From a virus, in IMG/VR virus record IMGVR_UViG_3300042343_001238, positions 1-44,553 of that record: 44,553 nucleotides of DNA, one strand, 5' to 3'. The notes under the pieces were generated by a model. It did not search any database and had not been told where the DNA came from. It saw only the letters and a list, made by a program, of their open reading frames with translations. The position numbers and the translations under genes are program-made. Below are positions 22,830-31,856 of this stretch, in pieces (position 1 is the stretch's first letter; each line of letters begins with the position of its first letter).

Positions 22830-25800
22830 TTAAGATGTCTTGGCCAATGTTCTAGAAACTAACGCTCCGTCCATATAAACTGAAACTTTTCCTCCAATAA
22901 GCGCCTCGTGTATCGCATCAAGTTTTTCCGCAATTTCATTTCCTCCGCTTGTTACTCCAGCGGGTGCTGCTGCACCGACTGGGGTATTTGATGCTGCGGA
23001 AATTGCCGCCATTGCAGTTAACTTTAACAAACTTATCTTTTCGAGTTCTTCGTTCATTTTTCCTATAGATACCGTCAAAACGTCTATAGATTTTGCAAAT
23101 ACCTCTACTTGATTAAATTTTTCAAATGCGGATGACAACATACTGATTGCCGAAGAAGTATCAAGTAGACCCGGTCCGACTTTTGCCAGTCTTTCTATCT
23201 TTGCAATTGGGTCTCCGCCAAGAAGATTTCCCACAAAAGAACCAAGACCGGCTCCAGCCGATCCTGCACCAAATGCCGCAAGAGCAACTCCAATTGCTCC
23301 AATACCCATTGCAGTTCTAGTTAAATCAATTTCCGACAGTCTTAGTATAGGGTCCACTGACCCTGCTATACCTTCTCCCAACAATTTAATACCATATCCT
23401 GCGGCAATTGCCGCTACTCCAAACGGTATCAATGCTGCGCCAAGGGCTGCTATTCCGATTACTCCCGCTCCAAATATTGCTGCACCGACACCGGACATAA
23501 GTATAGCACCAAGACCAAACGCCGCTGCTGTAAATCCTACTAATGCAAGTGCTCCTATTCCCACCGATGCCCAATCAACTTCCGAAAACATTTTCATAGA
23601 GAACGCAAATGGTAATATTGCTAATCCCACAGCAGCTATACCGAGTGCTCCTTTTAATACTTTCGCATCTCCAAAATAACTTATACCTTTTGCTACATAT
23701 TTCATGAATGTTGCAATTCCTTTTCCGAGTGAAGATCCCATTCCTCCTCCAGATTTTCCAATCTTTGATGCCCCTTCAACAGCTTTACCGGCGTCGCCCA
23801 GTCCACCAAGTCCTGGTATTTTTGATGCCAGTTTACCAAGTACTGGTATTTTTGATAATCCAGATTTTATCGTTGCAAACGGAGAGGTTAGCATTTTTGC
23901 CAATCCTCCGATTCCACCTGCACCAAAAAACATTTTACCAAGTAGACCCGCTGCTCCAGCGGCAGCAGTGTATTGTACAATCGATTGTATAAGTTTTTCG
24001 TTTTCTTTATAAAATTTTTTAATGGGGTTTACTGCGTTTGATATATACTCTCCAATATCTTTAAATATTTTTACGCCTACTTCCCACTTTTTCAACCAAG
24101 TTCCTCCTTCTACAATTGTTGCCGTCAATGCCTTAAACGGATACAATATGACTTTAATAATTCCTGCTATGAATTTTAAAATGGGAACTGCTACTTCGGC
24201 AAGCGGTGTTATTATGGGCTCAAGAATATCTGCAAATGCAATGGCCAGTGAATCCATTATGTTTTTGAGCTTTGTCATTACGCCCTGCATTTTTTGTTGT
24301 GCAAGAACTTTTTGATTTTGTTGAATCAGGTCTTTTTCTTCTTCTTCGCTTCGTTCTTTCATCAGTCTGAGTTCTTCTTCCTGTCTCAGCAATTGTTGAC
24401 GTTTTTCTTCGTCTGCTCCATACAATATTTCATCGCGTTGTTTTTCTACGGCCAATGCCTTTGAAATATCCTTGAGTTCCATACCAGCGGCTTTAGCGAG
24501 TTGTTCACGCTGATAAACAGTCATTCTTTCAAAGTTCCCCGCCGCTTTCACTGTCTCCAAGGTTGCTTTTAATGCTTCGTCTGTCTTTCCTTCAAATGCA
24601 AGTTGACGCGCTTTTTGGAAAGAAATACTCTTTCCAAGTAATGCGCTAAGTTCAAGTTCGTCGTTTATACTAGAAGTAAAATCCAACAGTTTTCTTTGTG
24701 ATGAAGCAATCTTGTTGATATCCAATCCAAGCGCTCTTGCCGCAATTGCTGCTTTCATCAGTTTTGCGGGAGAGCCACCAATCATATTGATCGTAGTCTC
24801 TGATGCTTTAGCTACATCATCCATCACTTTTGCAAACGGCACTCCCGTTTTGTCGGAAAGAACTGCACCAAGTTTTATGGTATCAAACGCAGCCGCCTCA
24901 GAAGACTTTCCGATACCCATAAAGTTTTCAAGAACTTGCGCAGAAACTTCTTCAGCAACCCCAAGGTTTTGTGAAAGCAGAGAAACATTCATCATCGCGT
25001 CTTTGCTGATCAATGATGCTCTACCAAAAACATTTGAGAGTACTTCGGCAGACTTATATGCCTGCTCTATAGTTACTCCCATATCTCTAAATTTAATATT
25101 TATTTCTTCAGCATACTTTCTGATATGCCCCATCTGATCCACGGTGAATCCCGTTGTTCTTCTAAAATCTTCTGCTGCTTTATCAAGAGCCACAAAACGT
25201 TCATATGCCATCTGAATCAGTTTCAGAAGATTTAGTTGAGCTTGTAGTTTGTTTATTTTTTCAAGCAATTTTGCTCTTTCTTCGTGTAAGTTATTTAATC
25301 TATATTCTCTTTTTTTAGTATCTTCTTGAAGTGCCGTGCGTTGAGCCACCATTTGTCCAAGCCGTTCTTCAATTCCCATTCTATCTTTTTGCGTTTTTTT
25401 GAGATCTTCTTCTAAATTTACACTTACTCCTTCCAATTCTAGTCTTTGTTTTTTTGCAGCATTTAAGTTATCAGCAAAAAGTTCTGCTTTTCTTACCGAG
25501 TCCTCATATGCATCTTGTTGTTTAATCAAACGTTTTCCTACCGATTCTCTTTCCTGCAACAAAGCATTTTGGGTTTCTTCGGATTTTAAATTTTTCTTAG
25601 CAATAAGACTTCCTTGTATTTTGGCTTTGTGAATTCGTTCTTCTATTATGGCTCTTTCACGATAGTCACTTGTAGATTGAAGCTCGGCTGCCAAATCGGT
25701 CTGCAATCTTGCATTTTCCGCAATTTGTAATCCTAGCTGAAATCTTTCATTTGCATTTTTTAATATGTCGTCGTCTATTCTTAAAAGCGTTCCTTTTGTT

Positions 25801-26237
25801 TTTGATATATGTTGTTCTAACACTTCTTGTTTTTTTAATTCTGAATTTAACGCACTCCCAATTTCTTTTTCTTGCCGAACGATGTCGGCTATTTCTGCTT
25901 TAATTTCACTTATCTGTGCTGTTAGGCTCAGTTCTTGACGAGCAAGTTGTGCAATTTCTTTTTCGTCTTCTGCGATTTGTGCCGTGAGTGCACTTATTTG
26001 CGTATTGTTTGATTCAATTTGTCGGATGTGTGATAATATTTCGGCATCTATCCCTTTCAATTCTTGTTGCGCTTTATTTAATTTATCATATGTTTCGCCA
26101 TATGCTCTATTGAGTTTTTTTGCCAAATCAAAAGTATCTTCCAATGTCTCATAAAAGTTGCGTACAATTTTGTTAGATTCGTCCATCGAATCACGAATCT
26201 TTATAATTTGTTCAACGTCTTCTTTTTCGATTGCCAT
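22830..26237 (-). CDS. Tail tape measure protein
   Basis: 1135 residues, the longest gene here. The N-terminal 340 residues are an almost unbroken coiled coil (LNKAQQELKGIDAEILSHIR and similar). Next come segments typical of tape measures (DKAAEDFRRTTGFTVDQMG, TDEALKATLETVKAAGNFER with REQLAKAAGMELKDI), a hydrophobic stretch at about 670-705 (PLAEVAVPILKFIAGIIKVI), and a Gly/Ala-rich hydrophobic region at about 840-1000 that may insert into the host membrane. Its length sets tail length; at the usual about 1.5 angstrom per residue this predicts a tail of about 170 nm, an estimate only. It sits between gp26-like hub genes and baseplate genes, as expected. TATTTATA lies 14 bases before the ATG. 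Confidence 0.93.
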   Translation of the reverse strand: MAIEKEDVEQIIKIRDSMDESNKIVRNFYETLEDTFDLAKKLNRAYGETYDKLNKAQQELKGIDAEILSHIRQIESNNTQISALTAQIAEDEKEIAQLARQELSLTAQISEIKAEIADIVRQEKEIGSALNSELKKQEVLEQHISKTKGTLLRIDDDILKNANERFQLGLQIAENARLQTDLAAELQSTSDYRERAIIEERIHKAKIQGSLIAKKNLKSEETQNALLQERESVGKRLIKQQDAYEDSVRKAELFADNLNAAKKQRLELEGVSVNLEEDLKKTQKDRMGIEERLGQMVAQRTALQEDTKKREYRLNNLHEERAKLLEKINKLQAQLNLLKLIQMAYERFVALDKAAEDFRRTTGFTVDQMGHIRKYAEEINIKFRDMGVTIEQAYKSAEVLSNVFGRASLISKDAMMNVSLLSQNLGVAEEVSAQVLENFMGIGKSSEAAAFDTIKLGAVLSDKTGVPFAKVMDDVAKASETTINMIGGSPAKLMKAAIAARALGLDINKIASSQRKLLDFTSSINDELELSALLGKSISFQKARQLAFEGKTDEALKATLETVKAAGNFERMTVYQREQLAKAAGMELKDISKALAVEKQRDEILYGADEEKRQQLLRQEEELRLMKERSEEEEKDLIQQNQKVLAQQKMQGVMTKLKNIMDSLAIAFADILEPIITPLAEVAVPILKFIAGIIKVILYPFKALTATIVEGGTWLKKWEVGVKIFKDIGEYISNAVNPIKKFYKENEKLIQSIVQYTAAAGAAGLLGKMFFGAGGIGGLAKMLTSPFATIKSGLSKIPVLGKLASKIPGLGGLGDAGKAVEGASKIGKSGGGMGSSLGKGIATFMKYVAKGISYFGDAKVLKGALGIAAVGLAILPFAFSMKMFSEVDWASVGIGALALVGFTAAAFGLGAILMSGVGAAIFGAGVIGIAALGAALIPFGVAAIAAGYGIKLLGEGIAGSVDPILRLSEIDLTRTAMGIGAIGVALAAFGAGSAGAGLGSFVGNLLGGDPIAKIERLAKVGPGLLDTSSAISMLSSAFEKFNQVEVFAKSIDVLTVSIGKMNEELEKISLLKLTAMAAISAASNTPVGAAAPAGVTSGGNEIAEKLDAIHEALIGGKVSVYMDGALVSRTLAKTS

Positions 26238-26269
26238 ATATCAGGTTATATTATAAATATATCCCGAAC

Positions 26270-27184
26270 TCATCTTTTTGCCGTCGGAGGACGAGCAATC
26301 TTAGCTGGTCCACCACCTTTGGAAGCAGCTTCATTTGCCTCTTTTTCCGCCTTTTTGGCATCAACAAGCTTTTTTATATAAAAACTGCGTAAGTTGGTAG
26401 GCATATTATATACACCTTCTTGCGTAAATGCTCCATTGCTATAATAACAAAGGTCAAATATTTCAGAATGTATAGCAAGTTTACTCTCTGGTCCTATACC
26501 AAATATTTCCGTATTTATATCCATTTTTGACTTTTTTACTGCTTTACAAGATGGACAGTTGGTGTGCATACCTGTTTGATATCCCGGCGTGTTTTTTTCA
26601 AAAAATGTTCTAAATGCGCTGCTGTCGCTGGCTGGCAGTACATTATTGTAAAAACTATCAATATCTTCTATACCATCTATAGATAATGTTATACTCTTAG
26701 CAAACGCCAACCATCCATATTCTTCATAAATGTTATATTCTTTTACATTAGGAAGTTTATAGTATACTGTTTTGTTGGCTTTGGCAAACTTGTGTTCAAG
26801 CTTGTTTAAGCCACGGGTATATCTTAAAAAATAAAATGGCTTGGATCGAAAGCCAAATGACATATCAAACTCAAAATCGGCTTCACAATCGTCGCAGCGA
26901 GCTTTAAGTTTTGCTCCAGCCCCATAATTTGCTATTCTAAGATTGAGAAGTATAGATTCTTTATCACAATTTAACAAAGTGTCATAATCTAGTTCACCAT
27001 CCACCATACTGGTTAAAAACTCTTTTTCGAGGAGCTTACGTTTAATCAAATTTACGTTACCCAACAATTCTTCGTGTTGAGCAGTAATAGGATATATTCT
27101 TATTTTACCAGAAGATAGCGGATGATCTATAGGATAAAAATATCCTTCAGACACAAGGTCAATTATCTCTGATTGTAACTTCAC
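26270..27184 (-). CDS. Baseplate hub protein, gp26-like paralogue 2 with Cys-pair zinc ribbon
   Basis: The GTG at 27184 overlaps the previous stop as GTGA; starting here gives KLQSEIIDLVSEGYFYPIDH, which lines up with the paralogue's KLPSRGHFYPANHPLSGG. An earlier start would run 75 bases into the upstream gene. The 304-residue protein has the T4-type baseplate layout: the YFYPIDHPLSSGKIRIYPI beta region, a helical region, and two Cys pairs, CDDC and CPSC, that could bind zinc. It probably assembles in the baseplate hub with its neighbour. The C-terminus is basic and Ala-rich (VDAKKAEKEANEAASKGGG). Sequence identity with the upstream paralogue looks low, so the duplication is old. Confidence 0.8.
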   Translation of the reverse strand: MKLQSEIIDLVSEGYFYPIDHPLSSGKIRIYPITAQHEELLGNVNLIKRKLLEKEFLTSMVDGELDYDTLLNCDKESILLNLRIANYGAGAKLKARCDDCEADFEFDMSFGFRSKPFYFLRYTRGLNKLEHKFAKANKTVYYKLPNVKEYNIYEEYGWLAFAKSITLSIDGIEDIDSFYNNVLPASDSSAFRTFFEKNTPGYQTGMHTNCPSCKAVKKSKMDINTEIFGIGPESKLAIHSEIFDLCYYSNGAFTQEGVYNMPTNLRSFYIKKLVDAKKAEKEANEAASKGGGPAKIARPPTAKR

Positions 27185-28020
27185 ACATCTCTGTCGGACA
27201 GATTTGGCCAGAAGAAGTTTGCTCCGAGAGGAATGCTCATCTTGGTTTGATGACCGCACTTTGGGCAGTTAAAATTAAAAGTCATGTCTAAATCGGGAGT
27301 TACTTCTCTTACGTGCTTTCTGAATGCAAGGCTATCTTTTGCCGCCATTTGATTGTCTACGTAATTTTTAATTTTTGCACGATCTGTTTCGCCATCAATC
27401 GATTTGATTGTATATTTAAGTCTAGTTGTGACTTCTGGCGCAGATGCGTTTGTTCCAAGTTTTGCCAACGCTTTTAATTCTTGATCTATATCGTTTTCAT
27501 CCTTGTGCGTCAATAGACTCCAAATTACTGGCTTTTTTGAATTTGGTAGAGTAAAACTAAACTTATTTTCTCCTTTTGCGTAATTTTCAAACGCAAATTC
27601 TTTTGGTTTAATATTTGATAAATCAATCTGTATCAGCGATTCTTCGCCGCATTCTGGGCACTTTATTTTTGTGGCATAGTCTTCTCCATATGCATTCTTT
27701 CTTGATTCAACAAATAACGCATTTTTGTCACCAATCAACACGTCATTCAATGTTACATTGGGAGTAGCAATAAGTGCCTTCAAAAATTCATCAAGAACAA
27801 TACCCTTTTTAAGAAGATTGCTGTTGCTTAAGATATCTTCGTGTTTGGCAGTTACGTGATACAGCTCGATGGTTCCACCGGAAAGTGGATGATTAGCTGG
27901 ATAAAAGTGTCCTCTTGATGGTAGTTTGACACTAATAGTAGGAACAGATTGCTTAACTGCTTCGGTATTTGCGACACTGGATGTTGCCTGCTTTGTAACG
28001 GGTATTGTATTATTTTCCAT
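27181..28020 (-). CDS. Baseplate hub protein, gp26-like (T4 baseplate family), paralogue 1
   Basis: 279 residues. After a disordered start (about 25 residues) comes ISVKLPSRGHFYPANHPLSG, GTIELYHVTAKHEDILSNSN and LLKKGIVLDEFLKALIATP, the beta-rich signature of T4-type baseplate hub proteins in which an assembly unit of gp26/gp51 type is built. Two Cys pairs, CPECGEESL and CPKCGHQTK, form a likely zinc ribbon. It belongs to a tandem pair with the next gene and both sit right before the tape measure, as in related phages. The start ATG follows a terminator (28078-28110) and marks the beginning of the tail block. Confidence 0.82.
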   Translation of the reverse strand: MENNTIPVTKQATSSVANTEAVKQSVPTISVKLPSRGHFYPANHPLSGGTIELYHVTAKHEDILSNSNLLKKGIVLDEFLKALIATPNVTLNDVLIGDKNALFVESRKNAYGEDYATKIKCPECGEESLIQIDLSNIKPKEFAFENYAKGENKFSFTLPNSKKPVIWSLLTHKDENDIDQELKALAKLGTNASAPEVTTRLKYTIKSIDGETDRAKIKNYVDNQMAAKDSLAFRKHVREVTPDLDMTFNFNCPKCGHQTKMSIPLGANFFWPNLSDRDV

Positions 28021-28077
28021 ATTTAGTATAACGTTTGTTTATTCATATATATGACTCAAACTTAGTTTTTTGTATAT

Positions 28078-28110
28078 ATAAAAAGTTTCTGCCGCTAAAA
28101 AGCGGCAGAA
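28078..28110 (-). terminator. Rho-independent terminator between the modular-protein block and the baseplate block
   Basis: Ten-base stem TTCTGCCGCT (28087-28096) with AGCGGCAGAA (28101-28110), loop of four, and on the minus strand ACTTTTTATA follows. A TATAAATA on the minus strand lies just before it (28120-28127), close to the T4 late-promoter consensus, but the terminator sits between it and the next gene. Confidence 0.85.
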
Positions 28111-28135
28111 CATTGAGGTTATTTATATATTTTAA

Positions 28136-29119
28136 TTATTTTAATCCTTTTTTCTTCAACAGATATTGACGTAGCCGGTTCATCTTTGCTTGTTTGTCAG
28201 CTTTTTCAGATGCAGCAAGATTTGCGATATCTGGTTCGGATGTATCTGTTTCTGTTCCTGCGTCCACTTTTGCTTTTTCTATTGCGGTCTGAATTACCTT
28301 AGCATCCATACTTAGCGGAGTTTCTTCGCTATTTTTTTCAGCAATAGCGTCAATAACTTCCTGCTCTGTTGCATTTGGATTATACTTTACAAATTCCGCG
28401 ACGGCTTCTTCTGTTCTGGCAATTTCAGCCTGTGATCCTGTTCCAGTTGATACAACCGGAGATGTTTTTGGACGACCCAGATTTGGATTGGTTCCTGTTT
28501 TTTGATATGAACCTTTTGGAGCCTCTGTTGGTGTGCCATCTGGTATTGTCTTGTGTCCTTTAACGGCCCACCCTGTTGGCGAGTTTGGATCTTCTACTTT
28601 AAACTTGTTACCAACCGCACCTTTTACGCGAGCCATTTCGTCAATTTCTTCACGTATCATTGACAGTATTTCTTCCTTGATACTTCCAACTTTTTGTGGG
28701 TTGGATGGCTTCTTAACTACAGGAAGTTTCTTGCCTTCTTCTTTTTCTTTTGGCTCTGATGTCGGGGTCAATGACTTTGAGTCGGCTACGTTTTCGGTAT
28801 GATCTGTTGACTCCTTTGCTTTCTTGAAACCAGACAATCCTTTTGTTTCATCCAGTTTTGAGTTTTTAACGGTAATCACTTCTTCTGCGATTACTTTTAG
28901 TAGTTCTTTTAGTTCTGATTTTTTCATAGTGTTTTCTTTGAGGTTAATTCTTCTGGCATAATCTTCTGCCGCTTTTGTTGATGCATCTATTATGTTCTTG
29001 ATATATTGTTCTCTCTTTTTTGGATCACGTTCTTTCAAGAATATATCATCATACGCAAGATCGGTCAAACTAGCTTCTAGTTGACCTATCTTAAAAAGAT
29101 ATTTTGGTGAATTGTCCAT
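28136..29119 (-). CDS. Charged modular protein with internal tag helix (possible head/scaffold or virion-associated protein)
   Basis: 327 residues. Residues 1-64 (MDNSPKYLFKIGQLEASLTD, KKREQYIKNIIDASTKAAED) form a short domain. Residue 65 starts MKKSELKELLKVIAEEV, which matches the N-termini of neighbouring proteins, so an internal start at about 28927 is possible, though upstream there is only a weak AAAGAAAA. The middle is disordered (Lys/Pro/Glu/Ser) and contains a second helix of the same flavour, SIKEEILSMIREEIDEMAR, then a compact segment AVGNKFKVEDPNSPTGWAVK. The C-terminus is helical and ends in a basic RLRQYLLKKKGLK. No catalytic motif. It is coupled to the previous gene (TAATATG). 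The makeup resembles phage scaffold or internal head proteins; this is inference. Confidence 0.7.
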   Translation of the reverse strand: MDNSPKYLFKIGQLEASLTDLAYDDIFLKERDPKKREQYIKNIIDASTKAAEDYARRINLKENTMKKSELKELLKVIAEEVITVKNSKLDETKGLSGFKKAKESTDHTENVADSKSLTPTSEPKEKEEGKKLPVVKKPSNPQKVGSIKEEILSMIREEIDEMARVKGAVGNKFKVEDPNSPTGWAVKGHKTIPDGTPTEAPKGSYQKTGTNPNLGRPKTSPVVSTGTGSQAEIARTEEAVAEFVKYNPNATEQEVIDAIAEKNSEETPLSMDAKVIQTAIEKAKVDAGTETDTSEPDIANLAASEKADKQAKMNRLRQYLLKKKGLK

Positions 29120-29120
29120 A

Positions 29121-30911
29121 TTACCACTTTCTGCAACTCCAGTAACGTGCTTTTGTACGTGGTCCTGGATTAGCGCAATTATGACGTGCTCTAAAACTTT
29201 TCCTTCTCTTTGGATTACTCTTCTTGATACGCATCTTTTTATCGCCGAAGTTTACCTTCTTTACTTTACCGGTTGTTGGATTACGAACAAAAACTTTGAA
29301 CTTTTTTACATCGCCCCTCATTGGTTTTCCAAGTTTTACCTTGCGACCACGATATTCTGCTTCTGTCAAGTTTTCTTTAGCATCGGCATTAATATCTCCA
29401 TAAATCTCATAAAACTCATCGCCTTCGCAAGTATGCTCTTCACCTTCTGGAACCATTTCCCAGTTGGTCTTGCGATAGCATTCTTCATAAGCCTCGTTGG
29501 TACCTTCTTCCATGGCAGCTTCATAACATTCCCAACATTCATCTTGCATCTGGTTCTGTTCGTTATACATCTCTTCTACCATTTCTCTGATTATATTCTT
29601 CAGTTGTTCTTCTTTCATAAGGGTTTCCTCGTTCTTTTTTCTGCCTTGGCAATGTGCTTTTTGACTGAATCCTTTTGGATGACTACAATCAATGCTACGC
29701 TTGTATTTTTTGCTCCATTTTTCATCAAGTTCTTCAACGCCTTCTGATTTGTTGCCCCAGTTCTTTGCTCCTTTTTTACGGCATTTTACTAATGCACCAG
29801 AAGCATATGCACTTGGCCACACTTTATAGCGCGATTTAACTTTATAATAACAAGCATCTTTCTTTTCGTTCATCAATAGTTCTGACACAAGTTCTCCACC
29901 ACAAATAGGGCACATATGATTTTCATTTACATTATCCATAGTAAATTCCTCTGTTTCTGCTATATTTTGTTTTTCTAAATGGTTTTTAACTTTCATCAAC
30001 TCTGCTTGATTTAAATCGTCCAAATGTTCTTTACCCGTCAACTCTTTTGTAAGTTCAAGAAAGCTTGGCTCGTTGTCCCACTCAATACCTAAGTCGTCTG
30101 CAAGTTTATGTATGGTTTCTGGTGTTATAGATTCGCTCAATTCTTTTTTCAACGATTGCAACAAAGCACGAGCTACAACACGATCCTTTTCTTTTTCGGC
30201 ATCGCTTAGTTGGTTGTAGTCAATATTCATCAATTTTTTTCTTTGTTGTATCTTATTATCCAGTTTACCAGACTGGCGTAGTTTTTCAGTATCATCAAAT
30301 TGATCCGGATTTTCAACAAACTTTTTTGCCGTGACATTCCATCCTTTGTGAATAGCATTCGCAATTTTTTCGATGTCAGTGACGCCCATATCAATTACTT
30401 CTTTAGCATATGTTGCAGACATTACATTAGCCTGCCAACCAAAAGTATTACCCGTCGTGCTGCGACCATATCCATATGCTTGATCCAGTGCTTCATCGCT
30501 AATGGTTGCCAGTTGTTCAATAGAGAAATTGGAAGATTCTGTTATAGATTCCTCTGTTTTCTTTTTACAACTACCTGGTGCACCAGCAGGCACACCACGT
30601 ACTCGTGAGTATCCCTTCCAGCACTTTAGTTCATCCATCTTATCAGCCTCGGTTTTTACATTTTTTGCTTTGCCGCTACGATCTGGATTTGGGTCTTCAC
30701 GTCTCTTTCTGCGTGCAGCAGTTGCTCTACCTTTCTTTCCCATCGCTTGTGCAGACTTTAGTGGACGACACTTTGGTTTACCTTCGCTTGATTTTTCTCT
30801 GGCACATTGACCACGTATCTTACCGTCTGGACCAAATCTTACCCATTTCTCTTTAAACCATTTATGCAGGTTCTCTTCAATCTCTAGAAGTTGTTTCTCA
30901 ACATCGTCCAT
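29121..30911 (-). CDS. Multi-module Cys-containing protein with RyR-like domain and nested in-frame starts
   Basis: 596 residues built from small units. 21-73: basic EKWVRFGPDGKIRGQC with C36/C48 and a Lys/Arg-rich ARRKRRE. 96-118: CWKGYSRVRGVPAG...C115. 183-258: RyR-like domain (AIHKGWNVTAKKF, YNQLSDAEKEKDRVVARAL). 262-315: ITPETIHKLADDLGIEWDN. 333-387: CPICGGE, CYYKVKSRYKVWPSAYASGA, VKCRKKGAKNWGNK. 396-425: KRSIDCSHPKGFSQKAHCQ. 432-449: MKEEQLKNIIREMVEEM, a tag helix. 455-500: acidic Cys-rich. 519-596: VKKFKVFVRNPTTGKVKKVN, RRKSFRARHNC, KARYWSC. Several modules recur in marine phage proteins. ATGs at residues 325 and 432 each have a good Shine-Dalgarno (see regulatory entries). Function unknown; a virion- or DNA-associated role is inferred from charge and neighbours. 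Confidence 0.78.
   Translation of the reverse strand: MDDVEKQLLEIEENLHKWFKEKWVRFGPDGKIRGQCAREKSSEGKPKCRPLKSAQAMGKKGRATAARRKRREDPNPDRSGKAKNVKTEADKMDELKCWKGYSRVRGVPAGAPGSCKKKTEESITESSNFSIEQLATISDEALDQAYGYGRSTTGNTFGWQANVMSATYAKEVIDMGVTDIEKIANAIHKGWNVTAKKFVENPDQFDDTEKLRQSGKLDNKIQQRKKLMNIDYNQLSDAEKEKDRVVARALLQSLKKELSESITPETIHKLADDLGIEWDNEPSFLELTKELTGKEHLDDLNQAELMKVKNHLEKQNIAETEEFTMDNVNENHMCPICGGELVSELLMNEKKDACYYKVKSRYKVWPSAYASGALVKCRKKGAKNWGNKSEGVEELDEKWSKKYKRSIDCSHPKGFSQKAHCQGRKKNEETLMKEEQLKNIIREMVEEMYNEQNQMQDECWECYEAAMEEGTNEAYEECYRKTNWEMVPEGEEHTCEGDEFYEIYGDINADAKENLTEAEYRGRKVKLGKPMRGDVKKFKVFVRNPTTGKVKKVNFGDKKMRIKKSNPKRRKSFRARHNCANPGPRTKARYWSCRKW
29616..29633 (-). promoter_or_regulatory. Internal ribosome-binding site and ATG (residue 432) in the 596-residue gene
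   Basis: The minus-strand sequence GAGGAAACCCTTATG puts GAGG eight bases before an in-frame ATG at 29618. Starting here gives a 165-residue protein that begins with the tag helix MKEEQLKNIIREMVEEM. Confidence 0.5.
29937..29955 (-). promoter_or_regulatory. Internal ribosome-binding site and ATG (residue 325) in the 596-residue gene
   Basis: AGAGGAATTTACTATG on the minus strand gives GAGG eight bases before an in-frame ATG at 29939. The product would start just before the CPICGG zinc module and run to the shared stop (272 residues). Confidence 0.45.
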
Positions 30912-30917
30912 AATATA

Positions 30918-31481
30918 TCAAGCTCTATCTTGTATAGACTGTTGTTTACGAATGACATCCGACTGCTGTTTTTGCAACTTTGCTTTTGTGCGTTCTGCTC
31001 TTTGTATCTTTGGCTGAATAGTTTGTTGTAACTTAGCCATATCACCTTCTACTTTTTTAATATTAGCAGTTAGTTTGTCACTCTGAGCTTTTAGATTCGC
31101 TAGTTCTTTTTTATCCGCGTCAGTCAATCCAGTTTCAGCAGCAGATGAATCGAGTGTGGTATCAAGTTCATTAAGATCTTTTTCGTATATTTCGTTCATC
31201 ATATTGACTGCGAGATTGAATACACTACTTTGCTTCATAAAGTATACCGCCGCATTCCAGTCTTCGGCTTTAATTCTCTTCTTCAACTCGTCGGCGTATC
31301 CGTCAAGTTTTTTTTGCCAATAACTTTTTGGCATATTACCATAACCTATTAACTGAAGGTGTGGATCGTTGGTGTCTTTTCCGGAAATAATATATCCATA
31401 CTTTGACGCATCACCGTTGGTTTCCGCCAGTTTATGAGCAACCACATTTTGAATTACTTCTTTGAGTGTAGACTTATTCAT
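30918..31481 (-). CDS. Helical protein with N-terminal tag helix and coiled-coil C-terminus
   Basis: 187 residues. The N-terminus MNKSTLKEVIQNVVAHKLAE is the same tag helix as in the flanking genes. Residues about 25-60 (SKYGYIISGKDTNDPHLQLI, GYGNMPKSYWQKKLDGY) form a small ordered part, followed by helices (WNAAVYFMKQSSVFNLAVNM). The last 80 residues are a predicted coiled coil (LANLKAQSDKLTANIKKVE, KIQRAERTKAKLQKQQS). The ATG overlaps the previous stop (TAATG), so it is translationally coupled. I do not recognise a function; the coiled coil and context fit an internal or assembly protein. Confidence 0.75.
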   Translation of the reverse strand: MNKSTLKEVIQNVVAHKLAETNGDASKYGYIISGKDTNDPHLQLIGYGNMPKSYWQKKLDGYADELKKRIKAEDWNAAVYFMKQSSVFNLAVNMMNEIYEKDLNELDTTLDSSAAETGLTDADKKELANLKAQSDKLTANIKKVEGDMAKLQQTIQPKIQRAERTKAKLQKQQSDVIRKQQSIQDRA

Positions 31482-31852
31482 TATTTTCCGTGCATTTTTA
31501 AGATTGCTTCAGCGGCGTCTTTTGCCTTCTTGGCAAGTTCAACTTCACGCTTTTCTTCTGGATTATCCATATCAGTTTCATCGTGATCTTTGCCTTCAAA
31601 TGCCATCCACATTTCATTTATCTTTTTATTACCATCTTTCTTGGCATAAAAAATCTTCCACATAGTAGCATATGCTTTACCTTCATCGTCCTTATACTGT
31701 TTCAGCAGTTTGTCGTGAAGTTTCTTTGGAAAATCCGGTGGAGCTTTTTCATCTAGTCTCCATTCTTGTGCTACACCAAGTGGAGCAAAATCATCTTTCA
31801 TGACTTCTTCAACTACTTCACGTATAATTTTTTTAAGTTCTGATTTATTCAT
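31481..31852 (-). CDS. Small protein: tag helix plus LHDKLLKQY module
   Basis: 123 residues. The N-terminus MNKSELKKIIREVVEEVMKD is the clearest example of the tag helix in the window. The centre (PPDFPKKLHDKLLKQYKDDE, GKAYATMWKIFYAKKDGNKK) is a small helical module that I recognise as recurrent in marine phage proteins. The C-terminus is acidic (KDHDETDMDNPEEKREVELA) with a final helix. No enzymatic motif. Four bases separate it from the upstream gene's stop, and its own stop overlaps the next ATG, so the whole 32.1-28.1 kb block is read as one coupled series. Function unknown. Confidence 0.8.
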   Translation of the reverse strand: MNKSELKKIIREVVEEVMKDDFAPLGVAQEWRLDEKAPPDFPKKLHDKLLKQYKDDEGKAYATMWKIFYAKKDGNKKINEMWMAFEGKDHDETDMDNPEEKREVELAKKAKDAAEAILKMHGK

Positions 31853-31856
31853 AATA

